This document shows positions 1-9,050 of a stretch of DNA of 64,000 bases, in pieces. The translations under genes and the position numbers were made by a program. The notes beneath the pieces are model-generated. The model made no database searches, had not been told where the DNA came from, and saw only the letters and a program-made list of their open reading frames with translations. Every line of letters starts with the position of its first letter. Positions within the stretch are counted from its first letter, which is position 1. This DNA is from Symsagittifera roscoffensis (lineage: Eukaryota > Xenacoelomorpha > Acoela > Convolutidae), in NCBI RefSeq assembly GCF_963678635.1, contig NC_087068.1:58699896-58763895 (forward strand), written 5' to 3'.

Positions 1-1340
1 GAAACAGGTCTGTAATTTTCAATGTCACTTTTGTCATCTTTTTTATGCAAAGGGCTAATGATGGCTTTTTTCCAACATGCGGGAAAAGTACAGGTTTGAG
101 AAATTTTTCGGAATATCTGATAGATTGAATGAGATAATGTTTCTGCATTTTTGAATAGAAAAGGAGGTAGATCGTCCGGGCCTTTGCTTTTTTTTACATT
201 CAACAGTTTGCATATTTCAAAAATATCTTGTTCTGAAAGATCGATATTTTCTAAAATTGGTTGATTTTTGTTACTGCATTCGTTTCCGTTAAAAATTGAC
301 AACTCCACATATACTGATGCAAAAAATTTTGAAAACAAAGCTGCTTTTGAGACATCCGTATCTGCATTTTCGTTTTGATAATGCATTATACTAGGCAAAA
401 CTGATTTTTGGAAAGCCCTAAAATATTTAAAAAGTTTGCCGGTTGATCTTTCAGCTGCCATGGATTCCTCATAACTAACTTTATCGATTTCGATAAGCTG
501 GTCTGTTTTCGATTTTAATAACACTACTTTAATATGTGACTCATTGTGTTTTTTCCGAGCAGTGTTCAAACATTTTATCACATGGGAGGTTGATTGACTA
601 ATCCAGGGGGGTAAGGATGTACGATGTTTTGTGCGTTTAGGTATCGTACTCGATAAAAGATCCAACAACCATTTGTACCAATGTTCCACTATGACATTTG
701 GATTTGACCAGCAATAAGTATCGAAGGGGTTATCAATAATTAAATCATTCAATAATTTGTAGTCACCGTTGCAAAAACTCAATGTTGACTCCTTAACATT
801 TTTTCGCTGGTATAAGCAGGATATTTCAATATGGAATTTCGTCTTTATCGGATAATGGTTTGACATTTTTGTGAAACTATTTTCATTTTGAAAATTGCAA
901 ATACAGTAACCTGAATATTTTCACTCACAAAAAACAGATCAAGGATTCCTGTTGCATCTGTATGAAAATCAATTTTTTGAATTAGATCAAATTTCTCGAT
1001 AAAAGTTAGAAAATTAGCTTCAATCGAATTTTGCGAAGAAATGCTACTCCAATTTATTGTTGGGAAATTGAAATCCCCATAAATAATCAAACCGTCACAT
1101 TTACTTCTGAGTTTCAAAATTTTGGAAAACATCTTGTGTATATCTTCCGTATTAAGTGAATATTAACTGTTTGCAGGGGGCAGATAACATGAGATGACAA
1201 AAATTTTTAGATTTGCTAAAGTGACATAGCACGCTACGACTGAACCGTTTGTATCATATCCAAAATTTGCATTTTCTGACAAAAACGATCTCTTTACACA
1301 TATCATAGTTCCTCCATGTGATGTCTGGCCAATTTTTGCT
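1..1340 (-). pseudogene. Non-LTR retrotransposon ORF2 fragment (endonuclease to start of RT)
   Basis: Read on the minus strand, about 1340-845 encodes an APE-type endonuclease domain of a CR1/jockey-like LINE: HGGTMICVKRS, then IIYGDFNFPTINW, then ILDLFFVSEN. About 850-1 continues into the linker and the beginning of reverse transcriptase, reaching the ENYRPVS motif just before the window edge, so the RT catalytic core lies outside the window. The copy is dead. There is an in-frame TAA just upstream of the methionine at 1132, a frameshift near 860 between the end of the endonuclease and its final motif, and that motif reads SNH instead of SDH, which removes a catalytic aspartate. Sequence differs from the second LINE at 2.1-6.0 kb, so it is a separate subfamily. 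The assignment to a LINE is firm, the exact clade is not. Confidence 0.8.
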
Positions 1341-1763
1341 TTTCGGTCAGATCTTTTCGGTCAGAACAGGTTACGAAAATTAACTAACGTTCAAGTGGTT
1401 TTCACCACAAGAAAACTACAATCATTTTTACCATCGCTGAAGTCAGCATTTTCTAATGACCTCAAGTCAAGAGTGGTTTATAAACTGTCATGTAGTGGAT
1501 GCACTTCCACCTATGTCGGACAAACTGTTCGACATTTGACCACTAGAATTGAGGAACATAAGAAAGCAGACTCACCGGTAGGCCTCCACCTTCAGCAATG
1601 CAAACTTGAGGGAAATAGCGCAGATATTAGTTGAGAAATTATAGATAGGTCAAACAACCAAACAAAATTGCTAACACTAGAGGCAATACATATCAGGAAA
1701 GAGAAACCGGGCTTGAACACGCGCGATGAGTTTAGGAGCAGGGAGTTAACACTGAAAATTTAG
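1341..1763 (+). pseudogene. Penelope-like element C-terminal GIY-YIG endonuclease fragment
   Basis: The plus-strand frame ending at the TAG at 1761-1763 encodes the C-terminal GIY-YIG endonuclease typical of Penelope-like retroelements: FTTRKLQSFLPSLKS, SRVVYKLSCSGC, then TYVGQTVRHLTTRIEEH, and finally EKPGLNTRDEFRSRELTL, a tail common to this family. The frame is open from about 1383 except for one TGA at 1632-1634 at a position where the family usually has tryptophan, so the fragment carries at least one nonsense change. The reverse transcriptase that should precede it is missing; the upstream boundary meets the LINE fragment near 1340. Known role in the family: DNA nicking for integration. 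This copy is a 5'-truncated relic. Confidence 0.75.
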
Positions 1764-2140
1764 TCCCAAAATATTTTTGGTTTTTTATTCAAAACGTACA
1801 TGTCTAAATTGAAATTGTGACTCAGAAACTTCCAGTCAAATTAATTTTAAAATGTTTAATTAATTTTAGAGGTCAAAAGTATTTTAATCTTAATAGTAAT
1901 TTAGAGGTCAACTGTGATTGGCTAATTTTTTATCATGATGGTTCAGAACCAAATTGTATGTGATTTATTGTAAATTACATTTGTAAATTGATGTTTTATC
2001 GTCATTTAGAGTAGTTTATTGTAAAAATCCTGACGATGCACATAGTTGCGAAAACGTTTGAAATTTACTTTTTTGCAAAAATTTCTTCAATTTATAGTTC
2101 TCGACCTTTTCTCCGAGACTAGTTTATGAAGATTTCGCTT
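1764..2140 (+). repeat. Penelope-like element 3' untranslated tail
   Basis: AT-rich sequence following the GIY-YIG stop codon. It contains the hammerhead-like motif annotated separately and ends where the LINE 3' microsatellite tail begins. Extent is inferred from the flanking elements. Confidence 0.5.
2028..2061 (+). ncRNA. Hammerhead-ribozyme-like motif
   Basis: CUGACGA at 2030-2036 matches the hammerhead core CUGANGA. It is followed by a possible three-pair stem II (2038-2040 with 2047-2049), GAAA at 2050-2053, a minimal stem III (A2053-C2055 against G2056-U2058) and a U at 2059 that would be the cleavage position. Only two stem I pairs (2028-2029 with 2060-2061) are obvious, and one extra U sits at the base of stem II. 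Penelope-like elements are known to carry minimal hammerhead motifs, which makes this placement after a Penelope frame meaningful. Activity is not shown by the sequence. Confidence 0.4.
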
Positions 2141-2230
2141 GTTTATAATAATAATAATCATAATAAACAAGGATTTAGACATAAAGCCATGGGGCTAAAA
2201 TGCCCCGCGTTGGGAGTTTTAAACTGAGTT
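2141..2230 (-). repeat. 3' tail of CR1-like LINE with (TTA)n microsatellite
   Basis: On the minus strand, ORF2 stops at 2231 and a short 3' UTR ends in a run of ATT/TTA triplets at about 2145-2164. CR1/L2-type LINEs end in short microsatellites rather than long poly(A), so this fits the 3' terminus of the element. The tail is flanked by a short inverted repeat (CTTGTTTAT and ATAAACAAG). Confidence 0.6.
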
Positions 2231-5125
2231 TTATAGTTTCTTTGAGTTTACACAGCTATTGCAGCAGTTTATTCTCCATGTGCATGGGACACTTTCCTCA
2301 TATTTACTGATGAAATAAATCCAGAAAACGTTTTTGAGGCTTGATTTGAGTCTTTCGTATTTCATCGCAAACAGGTCTTCTTCTTCCTGAGTCTGTAAAT
2401 TTTTGTTTGCTAGTATAGGTGTTCTGTGCCAGAAATAGCTTTTCGATTTTTCGTAATGATAATTTTTATGCGCTAAGTTATTTTTCGTTGATCTTCTTGT
2501 TGGGGCTGTAGATTCTTTGAACTGAACAAATTGTCTCCAATGGAAGTTGCATTGGTCGTTTATTATTTTATGAAGCAAGAGAATGTCGTGCATTTCGTGG
2601 TAGAGAGACAGTGGAAGCAGGTTTAATCTAATCAGTCTGTCTTTATAGTTGATGTTGTTACATGACAGTATCCAACGTGTAGCTTTTCTTTGGACATCTT
2701 CAATAATTTTTAATTCACACTTATTTGCTTTCCATATGGGTGAGCCATATGACACAATTGGAGTTACATATCCACAGTAGGAGTTCAGTTTCATTTTTAA
2801 GCTCGCTGATTTTGAAATATTTCTTTTAATTAAAAATAAGCAGCCTATTGCTTTTTGGGCTCTTATTTTTGCGTGTGCTGACCAGTTTAGGTTGTTGGTT
2901 ATTTGTATACCAAGGTCTTTTTCTGAACAGGTTTTTTCAAGTATATGGTCACCGAGATACATGTTTAGGTCAAGTTGGGGGTCTTTGAATATTATATTGT
3001 GACATTTTTTCAAATTAAGACTCATGGAATTATCTTTGCACCATAAGTTGATCGTGATTAGGTCATGTTGGAGCAGGGAAGGGTTCGTTGCAACACTTTT
3101 ATAATCGTCTGCGTAACCATAGCACGAGTTGGTGAGTGATGACGGTAAATCGTTGATGAATGTAATGAAGAATACTGGCCCTAACAGTGAGCCTTGAGGT
3201 ACGCCGCTACTAACTTCAAGATGGCTGGATACTGCCGCACCTATTCGTACTTGCTGTTTTCTGTTGGTTAAGTAGTTTGCTAATAGTTTAAGTGCGTTTC
3301 CTGATATGCCAAATTTTTTGAGTTTATATATGCACAAGTCGTGAGGAACTTTGTCGAAAGCCTTTTCGAAGTCTAAGTATATTGCCTGTAGAGACTTGAT
3401 ATTAGGGTTATCAAAGTCATCATAGATTTTGTCGAGGAATTGGAGCCTTTGCAGAGTTGTCGATCGTTTAGGACAGAAGCCAAATTGGCTGTCATGGATT
3501 TGCGAGAAGATCTTTGGTGAGATTTTAAGGAAGATCAGTTTCTCTAAGACTTTGGATACTGCAGTTAGCAGGCTGATGGGCCTGTAGTTTGTGACCGATT
3601 GCTTGTTTCCATTTTTAAAAGTTGGGATGATTTGGCTAAGTTTCCAGATCGTTGGAAATGTTGCTTTGTTGGTGATGGTGTTATAAATCAGTTTTAGAGA
3701 TGAAGTTATGCTATCTGCTAAATTGGTTAGGACTGTGTTACCGAGTCTATCTGGTCCTCTTGCTTTTTGGAGGTTTAATGTTTTAAGGATGTCGTATATC
3801 TCATTTTCAGAGAAATTGAAGCATTTGATTGAGCTAGGTAATTCAGCTATTGGTAAAATGTTTTCATTCTGTTAAATGTTAAAAACGCTTACGAAGTAAT
3901 TGTTTAGAATATTAGCTTACCGTGCTCTGTTGATTCGGTTTTTTTCATTCCAACACATTGTTTTTGGAGTACTTGAGTTTTTTCGTATGCTTTTAAAGTA
4001 TTTTTGGAGCTTTGAGAAATTTCTGCCCTTGAAAGTTGATTCTTCGAAATTTTTCTGATCTAATTCGGATAAATGATCTACATGGTTTTTAAGTCTTTCA
4101 AGATTGCGGTTATTAGTATGAGTATTTTTATAGGCTACTTTTTTTGATGCTGTGTTGAGTCTTTTGATAATATTGGAGGTTTCAGGTGTGATCCAAGGTG
4201 CTAGGTTCATACGGTGTTTGGTCTGTTTTTTCATGTGTTTTTCTAGTGCTATATATAGCCAGAGGTACCATGAGTTGATTAAGTGGTCAATGTTAGAGTA
4301 GCAGTACGGTTGAAATGGGTGTTCCAAAATGTATTTGTTTAAAGTAATCCAATCGACGTTGTTTAATGAGAAGACACCAAAGTCCAGAAAGTCGGATCCG
4401 TGTTGTATGGGAGTGGCTTTTTCGTCATTGTGTGTAAGAGATGATATCGTGATTAGAAAAGGGTTGTGGTCTGATAATTCTCTTTCTTGGTGTGAGAAGT
4501 GTTTTTTCATATGGTTGTCTATCGTGGTGTTTAAAATAATGTCGGGGTTGTTGCAAAGGACAATATCTAATTGGTCATGAGGGGGTTCGATAAACTGTTG
4601 AAAGTTCATATCAGTAAAAGTCTGCAGTACTAATTGTTCGTGTTTTTGGGTTGATTGCAAGGTTTGCCAATGCGTATTAGCGAAGTTGATGTCACCAACC
4701 AATAAAATATTTGGGCATTGAAATTCATTTGAGTAGTCAGTTAGCATATTCAATAGTTTGTTGAAGTCATCTGTGGATAGCTTATATTTGCTTTCGTTCG
4801 GGACACTGTAGACACAGCATAGGATGAGAGGTGTCGGAGTGTTAAGGAGGAGTCCAACGCAGTCCGTAGTGTGTATTTCAAGTTTTGTTAAAGCTAGGGA
4901 TTGCTTAACAGCAATAAGCACGCCCCCGTGTTTCGATTTTGTTGAGTTGGTAGGTCTATCACATCTAGTTATTATGTGTGCAGGCAGAAAAAGCGCGTTG
5001 TCAGGGATATTTTCAGTTAACCAAGTTTCGCTTAAGCAAATGATGTCATAATCGTTCGATAGTATTATATTGCTAAGTTTCATACGTCTATTTATATCCA
5101 GTATACTTCGTGTATTGAATGACAT
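2231..5125 (-). pseudogene. CR1/jockey-like LINE ORF2 (endonuclease-reverse transcriptase) with two in-frame stops
   Basis: One reading frame of 965 codons from 5125 to 2231, interrupted only by TAA at 3917-3919 and TAA at 3872-3874. Codons 1-402 are an APE-type endonuclease with IICLSETWL, LLVGDINFANTHW and the SDHNPF motif, all catalytic motifs looking intact. After the two stops the frame gives the reverse transcriptase: TNYRPISLLTAVSKVLE, YLDFEKAFDKVPHD, SGVPQGSLLGPVFF, the catalytic YADD box and a C-terminal YGSPIWKANKCELKIIEDVQ segment. In this LINE class the protein nicks the target and reverse transcribes the RNA. ORF1 ends 18 bp upstream (5144). The frame is otherwise undisturbed for 2.9 kb, so inactivation seems recent or the stops are point changes. 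The clade call (CR1-like) rests on motif flavour and the triplet tail. Confidence 0.85.
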
Positions 5126-5143
5126 AACATTCAGCGATTCTAG

Positions 5144-6020
5144 TCAGTTGTCATTTCTAGTCTGAATTGTGCTGTTTGCCTCCGGTTTAATTGTAACTTT
5201 TGTCCAGGTGTCGTCTACTTTTTCATGCAGTTCTAGGTTTCTGATTCGAAGATTTTTGGGGTTTTTACCACTGCTGATGAGATTTCTACGTTCTCTCAGG
5301 ATGGCGTTTTCCAGTTTCATTTCTTCGACTGAGAGTTCCTTACTTATGAAGACATTTTTGTCATAATTTTTGAGGGCCGGTGTTGATGATAGTATCAAGT
5401 CTATTTCTCTTGGACAGGTTACTCGTACCAGTATAGTTCTGTGGTTTGCTCGTTCTTCGCTGAACTTTCCCACACGCTTGAGATTAGTGATATTGCATTC
5501 GAGGTTTAAGAATTTCATGATTTTATTTACCTCATCATAGTCATGGTCAAGTCTTTTTCTTCCATCTCTTTCCTTGATCTCGGGGACCCCTCTTATTCTC
5601 AATCCTTTGCTCAGGGGTTTGATTATGTTTTGCGCCGCTACTTGTGACCAGGTTTTACCCTGTTCTGCTATTGGCAGGCTTTGGATGGGATCTTTAATAT
5701 TTTCCATTTTTGTCGAGACTTCGGCTACTACTTTACTTAATTTTGAAATTTCTTCTTCAATTTTTTTGATGTTTTCACTTTTGTCATGTGATGCTGTGCT
5801 TCTGATTACTTGATCTCTTTTTCCGTTGGACAAACAGGTATTGCATATCAGTAGTGCGTTGTTACCAAGTTCCAGTTTTCCATTGAGTGCAACGGTCGAG
5901 AGGCCAGTGCAGACAACTTCAAGGTGCATAGAGCAATTACAGGTGATGCAATTGTATATTGGGTCATTTTCATTTATGGGTTTCTTGCATGTTTTTGCAA
6001 GGTTTTTTGTCCTTTGACAT
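5144..6020 (-). pseudogene. LINE ORF1 with PHD-like zinc finger and coiled coil, frameshifted near its start
   Basis: Minus-strand ORF immediately upstream of ORF2. The likely start ATG is at 6018-6020, but a length change in an A-rich run (T run 5992-5996 on the plus strand) shifts the frame; the remaining frame is open to 5144 and its first internal methionine is at 5929. The N-terminal part has a cysteine/histidine pattern of a PHD-type finger (CITCNCSMHLE and CNTC among the ligands). Next comes a Lys/Glu-rich coiled coil (KIEEEISKLSKVVAEVSTKM) and a basic segment (KGLRIRGVPEI, NLKRVGKFSEE, HRTILVRVTCP) resembling the RNA-binding region of LINE ORF1 proteins. Presumed role: nucleic-acid binding and particle formation. 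PHD fingers are known in CR1-group ORF1s. Confidence 0.65.
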
Positions 6021-6285
6021 TCTCAGTTTTATTTATGTTTACGTCCTCTTATCTCTGTGGAAACTGTGTTTGGGGGATGAAGGTTTAGGTAGTGTACTCG
6101 AGTCCTCAGGGTGGTACCTAAAGGGCGCCGATTGAGGACTGAAGTATCAGTGTTAGGGTTATGAAAACAGTTGTTTGGGACCTTAAGGGTACTTGATGAC
6201 TAGCGGGAGAAAACGGTTTTTTTTATAGATGTGAATTCACAAAGACATCAAATCTGGCGATACCTAAAGGGTATCAATAGAAAAT
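6021..6285 (-). other. Probable 5' UTR/promoter region of the CR1-like LINE
   Basis: No reading frame. The sequence is less AT-rich than its surroundings and lies directly upstream of the LINE ORF1 start. LINEs of this kind carry an internal promoter here; no specific promoter element can be identified. Confidence 0.35.
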
Positions 6286-6884
6286 TCAGTCTCTGTGAAA
6301 ATGATGACACCGACAAGTGTTGTTGCCGCAGTGGTATATATTCGAGTAGCCCTCGCTATCAGTTTTTACACAGAACTTCTTGTAGATGATTTTCTTTTTC
6401 AAAATCGTTTGGAGACTCGCAAGCGATGCTGTTGTTAAATGTACTTCGTCGGAAGATAGAACAGTTTTGGTGGTTATTCCTTTCGATATACCGCGATATC
6501 GCCAGAGTTCTTTCTTTTTGCGAAGAATATCGTTTACACGTTCCGTTCGGGCTGGTCTTCCGAGTCTGGGTGGTAGAGCGATAATGAAAACTTTATTGCA
6601 ACGTTCTGTCAACCGTAGGCCGGGATAATTCTTCAGCAACGTCTTCGGGTGTTCTCGTTGAGTCTTTTTTGTCTTTCGTAAACAGATCGTTCGCACCAAT
6701 GAATAGAGCTATAATATCGTATTCGTTCTTGCGGGGCAAGAAGTTTAGAACATCCGCGATACCTGCACCAGGAAGGCTGAGGATATTGAAATTTGGGAAA
6801 GTTAGATTTTTCAATTGTGAGTCTCCGATCAACAAGTGTTGCGACGACGATTTCTTGAATATGTGAAATCTCATTGGTTTTCAC
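6286..6884 (-). pseudogene. SGNH (GDSL-like) esterase domain, LINE-associated, frameshifted
   Basis: Two overlapping minus-strand frames together cover an SGNH hydrolase. The first (6874 downwards) holds block I, LLIGDSQLKNL with the nucleophile serine, then GAGIADVLNFL and DIIALFIGANDLF, the block III asparagine. The second frame (6699-6286) continues with VFIIALPPRLGRP and ends with SSDEVHLTT, the D-x-x-H pair of block V. The frame change lies between about 6600 and 6660. Esterase domains of this type are known from ORF1 of CR1/L2 LINEs, so this is probably LINE-derived rather than a host enzyme. It could be the 5' part of the neighbouring LINE or a fragment of another copy. Confidence 0.65.
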
Positions 6885-7099
6885 CCATCCACGGCTAGGA
6901 ACGGACGGGACTTTTTTCGTTTCGAATAAGGTGTTCTTGTTCCTAGCTACAACTTTTCTGAAAACACACAGTTTGAACGAGGGAAGAGGAATCTATTTAA
7001 TAAGGAGTTGTAGTTCCAGTACAGAAGATATATATTTTTTTTGTTTCTCGTCTAGTACTAAACTTCCTTAATTCTTACTTTCGGAGATCAAGTGTTTGC

Positions 7100-7200
7100 G
7101 AACGTTGAATATCGTAAGGTTTTCGGTTTTTAACTCTACCAAAAAAGGAATCCTTGATCTGTTTTTTGTGAGTGAAAAAGTATCTATTTACCATTAAAAA
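7100..7200 (+). pseudogene. Small LINE endonuclease fragment, plus strand
   Basis: About 7150-7190 translates as GILDLFFVSEK, matching the GILDLFFVSEN peptide of the LINE fragment at 845-1132 but in opposite orientation, with clear nucleotide identity. A short relic of the same LINE family; both ends are unclear. Confidence 0.55.
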
Positions 7201-7831
7201 GTGCAGCTTGGCATCTGTGAATTTCAAAAGTTATCAAAAGATTCTGATTTCAAAAGATTCTGATTTCAAAAGATTTGCACCTGCGGAATCTGGCAGCAGA
7301 AGAAACTACGCCTAGGCTGATGGCTCGTGGAGATAACACTTTCAAATCAGACTGGCACAGGGACTAGAGTAAACCAATTACTACACGATACGCATCCGAA
7401 AGAAGCCGTTCTGCGCGGAAAAAACGCAAAGAGATGCCAGACAGAATCTCCACGGAACTCAACACACCGAAAAGCCTGTTACGAAGAAGACCTGACTCTC
7501 TTATTAAATAGAAAGCGTTTGTTTAAGCTGAGTGTGAATGTAGAAATTTCGCCCCGAAAACAGAAACTACAGATTTCAACAATCTCCTGATTCCCTTTGC
7601 GAATACTACTCTCTGGAAGTGGCAAAAACAACAGCACAATTACCCCTAAAGTGTCTTAAATCAGCACACCCACCCCTAGCCACAGCTACCATACATCATT
7701 TGGACACACACTAAGTTAACTCCATTGCAGACAATCCCCGAAAAAATGATCGCTTTCGCACTTTGCACTGGATATATTCAATGTCACCGAGTATCAAGAG
7801 GGTTCTAAAGTCCACACACACACACACCCAC
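7201..7831. other. No recognisable gene; short tandem repeats
   Basis: 7233-7280 has about two and a half copies of a 16-17 bp unit (GATTCTGATTTCAAAA). 7812-7828 is a short CA repeat. An open frame at 7327-7590 has no recognisable domain and is probably chance. Confidence 0.5.
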
Positions 7832-8269
7832 CAGGGGATTTAGGGGGAGGCGGACCACCCGCCCTCAGGGATTCGACCACCTGTCAACCCAAAGCGTCTC
7901 CCCTTTGTACTAATTTGAGATATCCATTTTTGGTTGACGGACCTTGAAATTTTTCTAAATGCGCCTTTGGCGCCAATTTTTATTAGTTTTGAGTAGGAGC
8001 GTGCGCCCAAAAATAACGCGATTTTATGGTGCAAATTTTCCTAAAAGTGCCTAAAAATGCCTTTTTTGGCCTGTTTTTTTTTCAAAATTTTGCCTTCGGC
8101 GCAGAAAATTTTAGCCAAAACAGGGTCTTTTTAGTGCTTTGGTAGCGCTCGGGAAATCATTTTAGTCCACCTCAATAAAGCAATAAAGCTCGACAAAATT
8201 GTCGAAAATTTTTTGACAATTCGCCCTCCCCCCCCCCCCCCTCTCGTGAAAATCCTAGATCCGCCCTTG
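7832..8269 (-). mobile_element. hAT-like non-autonomous DNA transposon (MITE), copy 1
   Basis: Reverse-orientation relative of the copy at 17,897-18,266. Its right end reads AAAATCCTAGATCCGCCCTTG, the complement of the terminal sequence CAGGGGCGGATCTAGG of copy 2, and the left end begins CAGGGGATTTAGGG. Internal landmarks shared with the other copies include GCGCCTTTGGCGCCAAT, TTTTTTGGCCTG and a poly-C tract near 8228-8242. It has no coding capacity; open frames on either strand here are by-products of the repeat. The target duplication is unclear because the element sits in a CA-rich stretch. Confidence 0.65.
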
Positions 8270-9050
8270 CACACAGACATAGGCACACACTCAATGTTTT
8301 TTTTGTTCTTCATGACTTTGATGAATCTATGTATCGCAAGAAGAGTGAACATTTAAGTTTACTCGTGTCTTTATCTTGAAGGATTTTCCAACAGATTCGG
8401 ATTCAATAAACCATTCAGCAGAATCGGATCATTAAACCTTTTTTGATACTCTGGGTTATGTTTTCTGAATAGATAAGGTTTTCGTTTGCCAATTTTGACA
8501 GTTTTTTTTGTTATTTTAAAGAGTGACTGTAATTGTTATTAGTTATTATTTTGTATCTATCTAGAAGTTGTCACAGTAGTGTTGCCTCTTCAAATTGAAA
8601 TGAATTCATTTTGTGTGTTGGATAAAAACAATACATTTACTGTAGTTATTATCTCTAGTCAGTCAGAGCTCAGTTTCTCTCTTCTCTGATAAGAAAGTAG
8701 CACCAGAATTAATCTTCTAAGCTAGCAATGTACCATTTACTTACCACACTATTCTAATCACAGACCGTGCCTCTGACACGCATCCCTCCATTGTACCTTT
8801 CCAAGCAACCAAATATAAACCCTTCAATTTTTGCTCTTTTATTTTCCTACCTCTGTATACATACGGTATTGAGGCTAAAGGAATACATTTCCGCAATACG
8901 TCACGTGTTTAAACATCATAATTTCAGGGTAGTAATTGAGCGGCGCTTGAAATTCAATTGGTCGCATCTCAGCTCCTACTCACTGAACGAAATAATAGCC
9001 CACACTACCAACTAAATTAACTCAGTCTACACCACAGGAGTTCAATAAAG
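8270..9050. other. Upstream region of the SLC7-like gene; no gene seen
   Basis: AT-rich with a short CA-containing stretch near 8270-8290. It must hold the promoter and 5' UTR of the transporter gene starting at 9051, but no TATA box or other element stands out. The open frame at 8767-9015 has no recognisable features. Confidence 0.4.

Noticed and set aside
2231-5125. Possible alternative genetic code, because TAA occurs inside the LINE frame
   Set aside because: The LC8 and SLC7-like genes end with TAA at the family-expected positions, and the B-box gene ends in TAG, so the standard code applies; the LINE stops are more simply mutations.
5144-5929. Host PHD-finger protein
   Set aside because: Lies 18 bp from LINE ORF2 on the same strand with coiled coil and basic region, so it is the LINE ORF1.
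8767-9015. 82-codon frame just upstream of the transporter
   Set aside because: No recognisable content; lies in the likely 5' UTR/promoter region.
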